Assembly: GCA_938084925.1 (NCBI GenBank)
Contig: CALKFY010000039.1
Location: 29,070 to 93,069, forward strand
From: an uncultured Pseudomonadales bacterium
GTDB lineage: Bacteria; Pseudomonadota; Gammaproteobacteria; Pseudomonadales; Balneatricaceae
Length of the DNA stretch: 64,000 nt
Direction of reading: 5' to 3'
The position numbers and the translations under genes were made by a program. This document shows positions 25,944 through 33,469 of the stretch, piece by piece. The notes beneath the pieces are model-generated. The model was not told where the DNA came from. It did not search any database and saw only the letters and a program-made list of their open reading frames with translations. Every line of letters starts with the position of its first letter. Position 1 is the stretch's first letter.

Positions 25944-27071
25944 ATGGGTTTTAAGTTAGGTCTTATTGTTAATCCGCTGGCGGGTCTTGGTGGTAGTGTG
26001 GCTCTTAAAGGTAGTGATAATGTCGCTAAGGAAGCCTTAGTCAGGGGAGCTGTTCCGCGTGCCAATGAACGTTGCCAAATTGCACTGCAGGCCTTGCAAG
26101 GTATGGACGTAGAGGTTTTTTGCTGGGCCAAAGATATGGGTGAAGATTGTGCCCGTAATGCTGGCTTTAAAGTAAAAGTCTTGGGTAAGGCTGTCAATCA
26201 GCCGTCCACCGCACAGGACACTTTAGATGCTGCTCAAGGCTTAGTAGCTGCCGGTGTATCGGTGATTATGTTTGTTGGTGGTGATGGTACGGCTAGGGAT
26301 ATGCTGGAAGCTATTGGTGACCAAGTTCCTGTGGTTGGTGTACCTGCCGGCGTGAAGATTCATTCGGGAGTTTACGGTATTACTCCTAAGGCCGCTGGAC
26401 AGGTAGTGGCTCAGTTAATGCAAGGAGACTTGGTGAGTTTACGTAGCCACGAGGTGCGCGACATAGATGAAGTGGCTTTTCGTGAGGGTAAGGTAAGATC
26501 ACGCTATTACGGTGAACTACTGGTCCCAGAAGCACACCAGTATATGCAAGCGACCAAGTCCAGTGGTGTTGAAGTAGAAGAGTTGGTGCTACATGATATA
26601 GCAGAATTTATGCTTGAGAATATGCATGATGATGTGCGCTATATCATGGGCTCTGGCTCTACGGTGGCTGCGGTAATGTCTGTGCTCGGGCTAGAAAACA
26701 CCTTGCTAGGTGTCGATGTCGTAGAAAATGGTGAACTGTTGGCCGCGGATGTTACCGCGCAACAGTTACTTGAACTGTGCGGTGACCCTGAAGACGGCAA
26801 AAAATGTGAAATGGTGTTGACCTTGATTGGTGGGCAAGGCCATGTCTTTGGTCGTGGCAATCAGCAATTAAGTCCGCAGTTAATTCGCTCTATCGGCCTA
26901 GATAAAGTACACATTTTAGCTACCAAAACTAAGCTCAAAGCACTTAATAATCAGCCCTTACTGGTGGATACAGGTGATCCAGATTTAGATGAGGAACTGC
27001 AAGGCGTAGTGCCCGTTATTTGTGGCTTTAATGATCATGTTTTATACCCTATAGGCAACCCTCATGTCTGA
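25944..27071 (+). CDS. ATP-NAD kinase family protein (COG3199)
   Basis: Protein of 375 aa with the NAD kinase/diacylglycerol kinase signature GGDGTARDM (about residues 112-120) and an N-terminal GLIVNPLAGLGGSVALKGSD loop. It belongs to the long COG3199 group of putative NAD/polyphosphate kinases, distinct from canonical NadK (about 300 aa). Its substrate is not established; phosphorylation of NAD or a related nucleotide is inferred from the fold. It starts one base after pdxB and overlaps the next gene by 8 nt, so the three form an operon. Confidence 0.8.
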   Translation: MGFKLGLIVNPLAGLGGSVALKGSDNVAKEALVRGAVPRANERCQIALQALQGMDVEVFCWAKDMGEDCARNAGFKVKVLGKAVNQPSTAQDTLDAAQGLVAAGVSVIMFVGGDGTARDMLEAIGDQVPVVGVPAGVKIHSGVYGITPKAAGQVVAQLMQGDLVSLRSHEVRDIDEVAFREGKVRSRYYGELLVPEAHQYMQATKSSGVEVEELVLHDIAEFMLENMHDDVRYIMGSGSTVAAVMSVLGLENTLLGVDVVENGELLAADVTAQQLLELCGDPEDGKKCEMVLTLIGGQGHVFGRGNQQLSPQLIRSIGLDKVHILATKTKLKALNNQPLLVDTGDPDLDEELQGVVPVICGFNDHVLYPIGNPHV

Positions 27072-28002
27072 TGTTTTAAGTGTTTCCGAGCTAGTTGCTC
27101 ATATTCAACCTAAGCTGACTACTTTGCGTAACAACCAGGCGCGGCGTCTGCTGCATGGTCGTGGTGCTTGCTTTGCTGGTTGGCAGCATCTGAATATTGA
27201 TTATTATGCGGGTGTCGTGTTGCTGACTTGGTTTGCTGAACCTAGTTCGGAGCAAGCGTTGCAAGAAGCTTTGTTGGCCGCCTTTGCCGAACAAGATGAG
27301 ACTTTGTTAACCGGTATAGCGAGCCAGTATCGACATATCAGGCCTGCTACTACCCATGTTTTGTGGGGTGAGGTGCCTGATAAGCTAATAGCGACAGAAG
27401 GTGAAATGCAATTTTGGGTTGATATGAAACGCCAAAATAGCGGTTTGTTTATGGATATGGCTCCGGGCCGGCAGTGGTTGCTAGACAATGCTTCAGGTAA
27501 GCAATTGCTGAATACCTTCGCTTTCACCTGTAGCTTGTCTGTGGCAGCTATTGCTGGTGGTGCCCAGCGAGTGGTGAATATTGATATGAACGGCGGTGTA
27601 TTAAACCGTGGTCGTGAAAACCAAACGCTTAACGGTCAGCAAAGTGCGGATGTTGAATATTTGCCTTACAAGGTACTTAACAGCATTGGCAAGTTAGAGC
27701 GTAAAGGGCCCTTTGATCTATTAATTTCTGATCCACCGACCTTTCAGCGCGGCAGTTTTGAGTTTGATAAAGATTATGCTCGTTTGTTGCGTCGTCTACC
27801 AAGACTGTTAGCCTCAGAAGCGACTTTGCTGCTGTGTTGTAACAGTCCGCGGGTAACGGAGGTTGAGTTTCGTCAGCTGGTGGCGGATAACTTGCCTGAA
27901 GCGGAGTTTGTGGAACGGTTGCCCAGCAATGAAGACTTTGTAGAGCAGGGCCAAGCCCCGCTCAAAGTCTTGAGGTATCAATATACAGCTAGCGCAGATT
28001 AA
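27064..28002 (+). CDS. Class I SAM-dependent methyltransferase (RlmI/RlmK-like)
   Basis: Protein of 312 aa. A short variable N-terminal half is followed by a Rossmann methyltransferase domain: NTFAFTCSLSVAAIAGGAQRVVNIDMN (SAM-binding motif I and the acidic residue of motif II), then LISDPPTFQRGSFEF with the DPP(T/S)F signature of the RlmI/RlmK rRNA methyltransferase group. The N-terminus lacks the usual PUA domain, so the target (23S rRNA or other) is uncertain. The start overlaps the preceding gene by 8 nt and the 3' end overlaps alaA tail-to-tail by 14 nt. Confidence 0.78.
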   Translation: MSDVLSVSELVAHIQPKLTTLRNNQARRLLHGRGACFAGWQHLNIDYYAGVVLLTWFAEPSSEQALQEALLAAFAEQDETLLTGIASQYRHIRPATTHVLWGEVPDKLIATEGEMQFWVDMKRQNSGLFMDMAPGRQWLLDNASGKQLLNTFAFTCSLSVAAIAGGAQRVVNIDMNGGVLNRGRENQTLNGQQSADVEYLPYKVLNSIGKLERKGPFDLLISDPPTFQRGSFEFDKDYARLLRRLPRLLASEATLLLCCNSPRVTEVEFRQLVADNLPEAEFVERLPSNEDFVEQGQAPLKVLRYQYTASAD

Positions 28003-29227
28003 TTGCCGAAGGGTCGTTACGCAGGGTAGCTAGATAAGTGGCTATACGCCCAACGGCCTCAATCAATTGTTCTTCGTGAGGTAGGAACACTACGCGGAAG
28101 TGATTATGGTCGTTGAGGTTAAAGCCACTACCTTGCACGACCAGTACCTTTTGTTGGGACAGTAGGCCAAAGGCAAACTTTTCGTCGTTATCGATTGAGT
28201 ACACTTCTGGATCTAAACGCGGGAATAAGTACAAGGCGCCTTTGGGCTTGTGGCAGGTAACCCCGGGCAGAGCCGTTAGCATTTGCCACGCAAGGTCCCT
28301 TTGACGAATTAGGCGGCCATCCCCTTCGATTAACTCATTAATGCTCTGGTAGCCGCCTAAGGCTGTCTGAATGGCGTGCATGGAGGGGACGTTGGCGCAT
28401 AAGCGCATGCTGGCCAGCATATCTAAACCTTGGATATAGTCCTTGGCTCGATGTTTGGCCCCAGAAAGCACCATCCAGCCCGATCGGAAACCTGCGGCGC
28501 GGTAGGTTTTGGATAAGCCATTAAAGCTAACAAAGAAAACATCGTCGGCTAAGCTAGCCATAGGTGTCGCTACCACACCGTCATAAACGATCTTGTCATA
28601 GATTTCATCAGCGTAGATAGTCAGATTGTTTTGACGCGCTAATTCGATGATGGCTTCTAGGGTTTCATCACTGTATACCGCACCTGTAGGGTTATTAGGG
28701 TTAATAACCACGATGCCTTTAGTGCGTGGGCTGATTTTGCTCTTGATGTCATCTAGATCCGGCTGCCAGCCATTTCCTTCATCACAACGATAATGCACTG
28801 GGCTGCCACCTGATAAAGCTACAGCTGCAGTCCATAGGGGATAGTCTGGCGAAGGTATTAGGACCTCGTCACCTTCATTAAGTAGGGCTTGCATGGCCAT
28901 GACGATCAACTCACTAACACCATTGCCGATATAAATGTCTTCGATAGTGACATTGGCAATACGCTTGCGTTGACACTCATGCATGACGGCTTTGCGCGCT
29001 GAAAATAAACCCTTTGAATCGCAGTAGCCTTGCGCGTTAGGCAGGTTGTGCACAACATCTTGCATAATTTCTTCAGGTGCATCAAAGCCAAACGGAGCAG
29101 GGTTGCCGATATTTAACTTGATGATGCGACTACCTTCGTCTTCTAGGCGTTTGGCTTCTTCCATCACTGGGCCACGAATGTCGTAGCACACGTTGTTGAG
29201 CTTTTGAGATTTTTTAATCTGAGACAT
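27989..29227 (-). CDS. alaA: Alanine-synthesising aminotransferase AlaA
   Basis: PLP-dependent class I aminotransferase of 412 aa, homologous to E. coli AlaA/YfbQ, which makes alanine from pyruvate and glutamate. The start SQKLNNVCYDIRGPV, NPNNPTGAVYS, the PLP-lysine motif FNGLSKTYRAAGFRSGW (Lys near residue 240) and the C-terminal FRVVFLPHEEQL arginine are intact. Length is standard (405 aa in E. coli). Its last 14 coding bases overlap the end of the convergent methyltransferase gene. Confidence 0.94.
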   Translation of the reverse strand: MSQIKKSQKLNNVCYDIRGPVMEEAKRLEDEGSRIIKLNIGNPAPFGFDAPEEIMQDVVHNLPNAQGYCDSKGLFSARKAVMHECQRKRIANVTIEDIYIGNGVSELIVMAMQALLNEGDEVLIPSPDYPLWTAAVALSGGSPVHYRCDEGNGWQPDLDDIKSKISPRTKGIVVINPNNPTGAVYSDETLEAIIELARQNNLTIYADEIYDKIVYDGVVATPMASLADDVFFVSFNGLSKTYRAAGFRSGWMVLSGAKHRAKDYIQGLDMLASMRLCANVPSMHAIQTALGGYQSINELIEGDGRLIRQRDLAWQMLTALPGVTCHKPKGALYLFPRLDPEVYSIDNDEKFAFGLLSQQKVLVVQGSGFNLNDHNHFRVVFLPHEEQLIEAVGRIATYLATLRNDPSAINLR

Positions 29228-29409
29228 GGTGATATTTTTGTAGTGTGATAATAAAAACTAATCATACGTGGTAAAAAATATTAATCAATTCCAAAATGAG
29301 ACATGTTTTAGTTTTTTTCGTCCACTTGCCTAATAATTTGTTAGTCTTGTCATAAGTGTAGTGTACAGAGGCTTTGGTGCTGCCATTAGGGGCGCAATAG
29401 GACGATATT

Positions 29410-29829
29410 ATGAATGACGAAAACGATAACCGGGAATATAGAACATTGAGCGATTTAGAGTGGCAGCAGAAACTTAGTCCAGAGGCATACCAAGTATGTA
29501 GACAAAAGGGCACCGAGCGACCTTATAGTGGTCAGTTTGATCAGCACTTTGAACCAGGGGTTTATACCTGTCTTTGCTGTGGGACGGAATTGTTTGTAAG
29601 TGACAGTAAGTTTAATGCCGGTTGTGGTTGGCCTAGCTTTGATGCCGAAATAACAGCGGGACGAATTACTGAAACTAAAGATGTGAGTCACGGTATGATT
29701 CGTACTGAAGTCACTTGTCAGCACTGCGATGCTCATTTAGGGCATGTTTTTGATGATGGGCCAACTAGCACAGGATTGAGGTACTGTATTAACTCTGTGG
29801 CTTTGGACTTTGCTAAGTCAAAGAAATAG
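29410..29829 (+). CDS. msrB: Peptide-methionine (R)-S-oxide reductase MsrB
   Basis: Zinc-containing repair enzyme of 139 aa that reduces the R-epimer of methionine sulfoxide. It shows both zinc CxxC pairs (CLCC, about residue 55; CQHC, about 104), the CGWPSF motif, the RTEVTC-AHLGHVF block and the catalytic cysteine in [10 protein letters not shown]. It is cytoplasmic, with no signal peptide. It is unlinked to msrA (50.5 kb) and two genes upstream of the tRNA cluster. Confidence 0.95.
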   Translation: MNDENDNREYRTLSDLEWQQKLSPEAYQVCRQKGTERPYSGQFDQHFEPGVYTCLCCGTELFVSDSKFNAGCGWPSFDAEITAGRITETKDVSHGMIRTEVTCQHCDAHLGHVFDDGPTSTGLRYCINSVALDFAKSKK

Positions 29830-29889
29830 ATACCGACCTACTTGACCAGTAAGTGATGCGAATGTAGGCCGGCAAGAGCATTAGAAGGT

Positions 29890-30462
29890 TTAATGCTTAA
29901 GCATAAAACGCGCTAAATTAGGGTCAGAAAATGCACGATCAATAGTATCGCTGAGTAGTTTGTTGATCATGCTTGCGTTTTTGCTGGCCTCAGGGGGATG
30001 GCTAAATTCCTGCTGACCTTGTGTTTGATAACTACCTTCGTGCACGCTGCCGGCGATTATTGTCGTAACCTTCAATACTGTCTCTAGGTCGACAATGTGC
30101 ATGAGGCTTTTTTGTCGTGTTGTATAAGTTAACGTTTCAATGGAAATTAGCATTTGTGCTGGTTGAGCTGAACTTTTACCATTAAATCCAAGTTGTTGAA
30201 GGGCATCAAGGGCTGTGCTTTGAACGGCAGCAGCTAGATCATTATTGATAGAAATAGTGCTAGTGTCATCATAGACGCCACCGCGGGTTCCTAAAATTTG
30301 GCTAGCACGCTTATCTTCGACTTGTACGCTGATTTGTCTACCTTGACCATAGGCTGGGCCGGTGGCTTGGGCTTGCGGATTTATATGTATAGTTTGAGGG
30401 CTTAAGGCACAGCCGCTTAGCAAACCAACACTAAGTATTATGGCAAATAGTAATCGTGACAT
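29890..30462 (-). CDS. YajG-family outer-membrane lipoprotein
   Basis: Lipoprotein of 190 aa with signal peptide and lipobox LLSGC, the lipidated cysteine at position 18 (serine follows at +3, compatible with outer-membrane sorting). The mature part resembles YajG (QISVQVEDKRASQILGTRGG, then a DALQQLGF segment). The function of YajG is not established. In enterobacteria it neighbours ampG; here it stands alone between msrB (convergent) and the tRNA cluster. Confidence 0.8.
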   Translation of the reverse strand: MSRLLFAIILSVGLLSGCALSPQTIHINPQAQATGPAYGQGRQISVQVEDKRASQILGTRGGVYDDTSTISINNDLAAAVQSTALDALQQLGFNGKSSAQPAQMLISIETLTYTTRQKSLMHIVDLETVLKVTTIIAGSVHEGSYQTQGQQEFSHPPEASKNASMINKLLSDTIDRAFSDPNLARFMLKH

Positions 30463-30636
30463 GGTAACTCCTATGAAAAGTAATATTTATTACTGTTTGT
30501 TAGGAGTTTAACAAAAGATAAAGGTTCCGCAAGTGGCTGTTTTTTCCTCCTAAACCCATGCTGGAGAGAAAAACTGATTGCTATTTAACCAATTTCTAAA
30601 AAGTTGAAAAAAAACAGGTTTTTTTCATTTAAACGT

Positions 30637-30664
30637 TTGACATGCCTGCCAAAATCATTAAAAT
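30637..30664 (+). promoter_or_regulatory. Promoter of the tRNA-Asp/Val/Asp operon
   Basis: TTGACA (30637-30642) and TAAAAT (30659-30664) are separated by 16 bp. A/T-rich sequence upstream may act as an UP element, and the GC-rich GCGCAGC immediately after the -10 is the kind of discriminator seen in stringently controlled stable-RNA promoters. Confidence 0.75.
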
Positions 30665-30714
30665 GCGCAGCACTTGAACGCAACGCCGGAGACGGTGAAG
30701 CGAACAGGAAATGC

Positions 30715-30791
30715 GGAGCGGTAGTTCAGCTGGTTAGAATACCGGCCTGTCACGCCGGGGGTCGCGGGTTCGAATCCCGTCCGTTCCGCCA
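30715..30791 (+). tRNA. tRNA-Asp(GTC), copy 1
   Basis: A 77-nt cloverleaf: acceptor GGAGCGG / CCGTTCC with G discriminator and encoded CCA, anticodon stem CGGCC-TGTCACG-CCGGG with anticodon GTC, and T-loop GGTTCGAATCC. It closely follows E. coli tRNA-Asp and is identical to the copy at 30932. Confidence 0.97.
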
Positions 30792-30794
30792 TTT

Positions 30795-30822
30795 TTTCAG
30801 GTCCCCTTGAACTGACCTGAAA
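30795..30822 (+). other. Intercistronic hairpin between tRNA-Asp and tRNA-Val
   Basis: TTTCAGGTC (30795-30803) pairs perfectly with GACCTGAAA (30814-30822), giving a nine-base-pair stem in the tRNA precursor. No T-tract follows, so it more likely guides processing than termination. Confidence 0.5.
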
Positions 30823-30839
30823 GTTGGAAGACGTACACT

Positions 30840-30915
30840 GGGTGATTAGCTCAGCTGGGAGAGCATCTGCCTTACAAGCAGAGGGTCGGCGGTTCGATCC
30901 CGTCATCACCCACCA
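30840..30915 (+). tRNA. tRNA-Val(TAC), copy 1
   Basis: A 76-nt cloverleaf: acceptor GGGTGAT / ATCACCC, A discriminator, encoded CCA, anticodon loop CTTACAA with anticodon TAC, and T-arm GGCGGTTCGATCCCGTC. Identical over all 76 nt to the tRNA-Val at 37203. Confidence 0.97.
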
Positions 30916-30931
30916 CGTGTACACATATTGC

Positions 30932-31008
30932 GGAGCGGTAGTTCAGCTGGTTAGAATACCGGCCTGTCACGCCGGGGGTCGCGGGTTCGAATCCCGTCCG
31001 TTCCGCCA
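30932..31008 (+). tRNA. tRNA-Asp(GTC), copy 2
   Basis: Identical in sequence to tRNA-Asp copy 1, with encoded CCA. Short identical flanks (GC before, ATTT after) suggest a local duplication around tRNA-Val. It is the last gene of the tRNA operon and is followed by a terminator. Confidence 0.97.
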
Positions 31009-31016
31009 TTTCCATT

Positions 31017-31041
31017 AAAGCCACTTAGTTGTGGTTTTTTT
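31017..31041 (+). terminator. Terminator of the tRNA operon
   Basis: AAGCCAC (31018-31024) pairs with GTGGTTT (31031-31037; one G-U), followed by a run of T. It is directly downstream of tRNA-Asp copy 2. Confidence 0.8.
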
Positions 31042-31101
31042 GTGCCTGAAATTTACCATCTCTATATCACTTATCTTTTTTAACTTCGATCCGACGCTAT
31101 A

Positions 31102-31302
31102 GCTGGGTGCTTGCGGGTACCCTACTGGCCGGTTATGACGCCGCCGAGCATATTGGCTAGACCACGGATAAAGCGCGAGGACTGTCTGAGGTCTGTTTTT
31201 TAGGCCGAGTTCCGCAGCGCCCATGGAATAGGTAATAGCGCAGGGAAGCTGGCGAAGCCAGCCAAGGAAGTAAGGCCAGTAGGGTACCCGCGAGTGCCAA
31301 GC
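31102..31302 (+). repeat. Dispersed structured repeat, copy C
   Basis: The core of about 143 nt is closely similar to copies B and D (AAGCGCGAGGACTGTCTGAG, GGCCGAGTTCCGCAGCGCCC, GCAGGGAAGCTGGCGAAGCC). The arms are 29 nt (31102-31130 with 31274-31302). The inner 17 pairs (around GGTACCCTACTGGCC) are perfect; in the outer part three of the four departures are G-U compatible in plus-strand RNA. It fills the spacer between the tRNA terminator and the convergent DUF924 gene, which holds no other feature. Confidence 0.8.
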
Positions 31303-31348
31303 GGGCAGGTGGTACGGTGTAACAATTAAGGGCTCGATCCTGGCGGTG

Positions 31349-31885
31349 TTAAAAACTCGACCCTGGTTGCGTCAAAAACTCAATTTCCTCTGCAGTCGAT
31401 TCACGGCCTAGAATGGCATTGCGATGAGGGTAGCGCCCAAAGCGGTCTATAATGGCCTTGTGGCGAAGTTCAAAGTTAAGCGTATTGTCATTGCCTAGGC
31501 TGGCAAATAAAGCCTCTGCTTGTACGTGAATGGCCGCAGATTCGCTATGCATAAACGGCATATACAAAAACTGTTTCTGACTCGTGTCCATAGCCTTGTC
31601 TAAGCCGTGATGAATGGCTTCTTGGGCTAGAGCCAAAGCCATGGCATCTCCAGCAAAAGCTAGCCCGGAATCACGGTACAGATTACGTGAGAACTGATCT
31701 AATACGATGATTTCTGCCAATCTACCCATGGGCTCTTGGCGCCAGCTATATAACTCGCCTGCTTGGGCTTGTTGGTTTAAACTGCGAAAACGCTGACCAA
31801 TAAGCTTATCCACCTCCAAGTCTTTCAGAAACCATTGCTTTTGAGTCAGTTCTTGAAACCAGAAGTGAATGATATCTTGCCACAT
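31349..31885 (-). CDS. DUF924 family protein
   Basis: Protein of 178 aa with the DUF924 landmarks: IIHFWFQEL at the start, the central IIVLDQFSRNLYRDS block, MPFMHSES and the RFGRYPHRNAILGRESTAEE motif with conserved HRN. The family is tetratricopeptide-like in structure and its function is unknown. Immediately at its 3' end a 23-nt segment is tandemly duplicated (31333-31378), and the stop codon falls in the second unit. It is divergent from msrQ. Confidence 0.82.
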   Translation of the reverse strand: MWQDIIHFWFQELTQKQWFLKDLEVDKLIGQRFRSLNQQAQAGELYSWRQEPMGRLAEIIVLDQFSRNLYRDSGLAFAGDAMALALAQEAIHHGLDKAMDTSQKQFLYMPFMHSESAAIHVQAEALFASLGNDNTLNFELRHKAIIDRFGRYPHRNAILGRESTAEEIEFLTQPGSSF

Positions 31886-31974
31886 AGTGTTACCTATTTT
31901 GGGTGATTTGCGTCTTTATTAACGGCACTTGCGTATACACTATAGAGCAAGTTTTAAAGAAAAAGGGGTTTAAT

Positions 31975-32541
31975 GTGCAAATAAAGCGACTAGCAAGGTT
32001 ATTTAATGTACTGCTGCTTGTCTTTGTTGTGTGGCAGTTTGAATTATCCCTAAAAGCTCCGGACACAGTTACCGAGTTGCGCGACATGAGTGGTCGCATG
32101 GCGAGTTATTTGCTCTTGCTTTCCTTGCTTTTTACACCTGCCAGTCACCTGTGGCCATCATTACGTGTATATGTGCCATTAAGGCGTTATGTGGGGCTTT
32201 GGGCCTTTACTATGGCCTTAGTGCACTTATTGGTTTGGGTAAGCTTAGAGTTCAATTTTGACTGGTTGCTGATGTGGCAAGAAACTACAGACAATCTATT
32301 TATTTGGATGGGGCTTATAGCGCTACTGTTGTTATTGCCCATGGCTCTAACCTCTAATCGAAAGTCCTCTGGAAGGCTTGGCTATCGTCGCTGGCAGGCT
32401 TTGCATAGTTTAACGTACGTAGCATTACCCTTGGCATTAGGGCACTATCTAATGGCGCAAAAGGTAGCTACAGGGGAGCCGGTGGTATTGTTGGTAGTTT
32501 TAGTTTTGGTGATGATTTGGAGGTTTAAGCATGCCCGTTAA
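31975..32541 (+). CDS. msrQ: Heme-binding membrane subunit MsrQ (YedZ)
   Basis: Membrane b-type cytochrome of 188 aa that feeds quinol electrons to the periplasmic reductase MsrP. About six hydrophobic helices contain the histidines expected of the ferric-reductase-like fold (WAFTMALVHLLVWV; RRWQALHSLTYVALPLALGHYL). I prefer the GTG at 31975 (about MQIKRLARLFN) because AAAAAGGGG lies a few bases upstream; the track ORF starts at GTG 31903. Its stop lies 11 nt inside msrP. The usual gene order is msrP-msrQ; here it is reversed. Confidence 0.9.
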   Translation: MQIKRLARLFNVLLLVFVVWQFELSLKAPDTVTELRDMSGRMASYLLLLSLLFTPASHLWPSLRVYVPLRRYVGLWAFTMALVHLLVWVSLEFNFDWLLMWQETTDNLFIWMGLIALLLLLPMALTSNRKSSGRLGYRRWQALHSLTYVALPLALGHYLMAQKVATGEPVVLLVVLVLVMIWRFKHAR

Positions 32542-33469
32542 AAGTTCAGATATTACTCCGCAGGCTTTATTCATGCAACGTCGTCGCATGCTTGGGTTGG
32601 GTTTAGCAAGTTTGAGTTTGCCTTTAGCAAGTGGCTTGTTTGCCGATGAAGAAGAGCTATTGGACCCAGATGCCCCTTTATCTTTAGGCGGACAGGCAGT
32701 GGCTGTTAACAAGCCTATTACTGCAACACGTTTAGATATTATTAATAGTTACAACAACTACTATGAGTTTGGTTTTGGCAAAGAAGATCCATCGCAAGCT
32801 CCTAAAACATTGATCACCTCGCCTTGGAGTGTGACAGTCGGTGGCGTTGGTGTCGATAATCCAGGTATCTATGATATTGCTGATTTACACGCAGAACACG
32901 ATATTGAAAATCGTTTGTATCGGTTTCGCTGCGTGGAGGCTTGGTCCATGGTGGTGCCTTGGAATGGTATTCCTTTGGCCGCAATAATTAAAGCTGCTAA
33001 ACCTAACAGTAAGGCAAAATATGTGCGTTTTGAAACCTTATATGATGATAAGCAGATGCCTAACGCCAATTGGGCAGGTGGTCCATATATCGAGGGGTTA
33101 ACGATAGCTGAGGCTGTACACCCTTTGACCTTAATGGCGACAGGAATTTATGACGAGCCTTTACAGCAGCAAACAGGTGCGCCGATACGTTTGGTGGTGC
33201 CGTGGAAATATGGTTTTAAATATGCCAAATCCATTGTTCGTATTGACTTGGTTGAAGAGATGCCTCGCAACACTTGGTGGCGTCAAAACCCTCAGGAATA
33301 TGGCTTTTATGCGAATGTGAATCCCAAATTTAATCACCCGCGCTGGTCGCAAGCTAGTGAGCGGGTAGTCGGTAGTTTTGGTCGTCAAAAAACCTTGATA
33401 TTTAATGGTTATGCTGACGATGTGGCGTATTTATACCCAGATTTGAGTGACCGGCGTTATTTTTATTAA
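32531..33469 (+). CDS. msrP: Periplasmic methionine sulfoxide reductase catalytic subunit MsrP (YedY)
   Basis: Molybdopterin enzyme of 312 aa repairing both epimers of methionine sulfoxide in envelope proteins. The N-terminal twin-arginine signal (QRRRMLGLGLASLSLPLA) directs folded export. The molybdenum-ligand cysteine lies in RFRCVEAWSMVVPW (about residue 136). Later MATGIYDEPLQQQTGAPIRL and PWKYGFKYAKSIVRI are family blocks. Length matches. It overlaps msrQ by 11 nt, and its stop overlaps that of the convergent GGDEF-EAL gene (TTAA). Confidence 0.95.
   Translation: MPVKSSDITPQALFMQRRRMLGLGLASLSLPLASGLFADEEELLDPDAPLSLGGQAVAVNKPITATRLDIINSYNNYYEFGFGKEDPSQAPKTLITSPWSVTVGGVGVDNPGIYDIADLHAEHDIENRLYRFRCVEAWSMVVPWNGIPLAAIIKAAKPNSKAKYVRFETLYDDKQMPNANWAGGPYIEGLTIAEAVHPLTLMATGIYDEPLQQQTGAPIRLVVPWKYGFKYAKSIVRIDLVEEMPRNTWWRQNPQEYGFYANVNPKFNHPRWSQASERVVGSFGRQKTLIFNGYADDVAYLYPDLSDRRYFY

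Noticed and set aside
30604-31018. ORFs overlapping the tRNA cluster on both strands (30604-30810, 30658-30924, 30824-31018)
   Set aside because: They read through tRNA genes, their protein similarity to one another only reflects the duplicated tRNA sequence, and none has an RBS.
31015-31224. Minus-strand ORF in repeat copy C
   Set aside because: It is a translation of the non-coding repeat core; the frame is not maintained in copies A and B.
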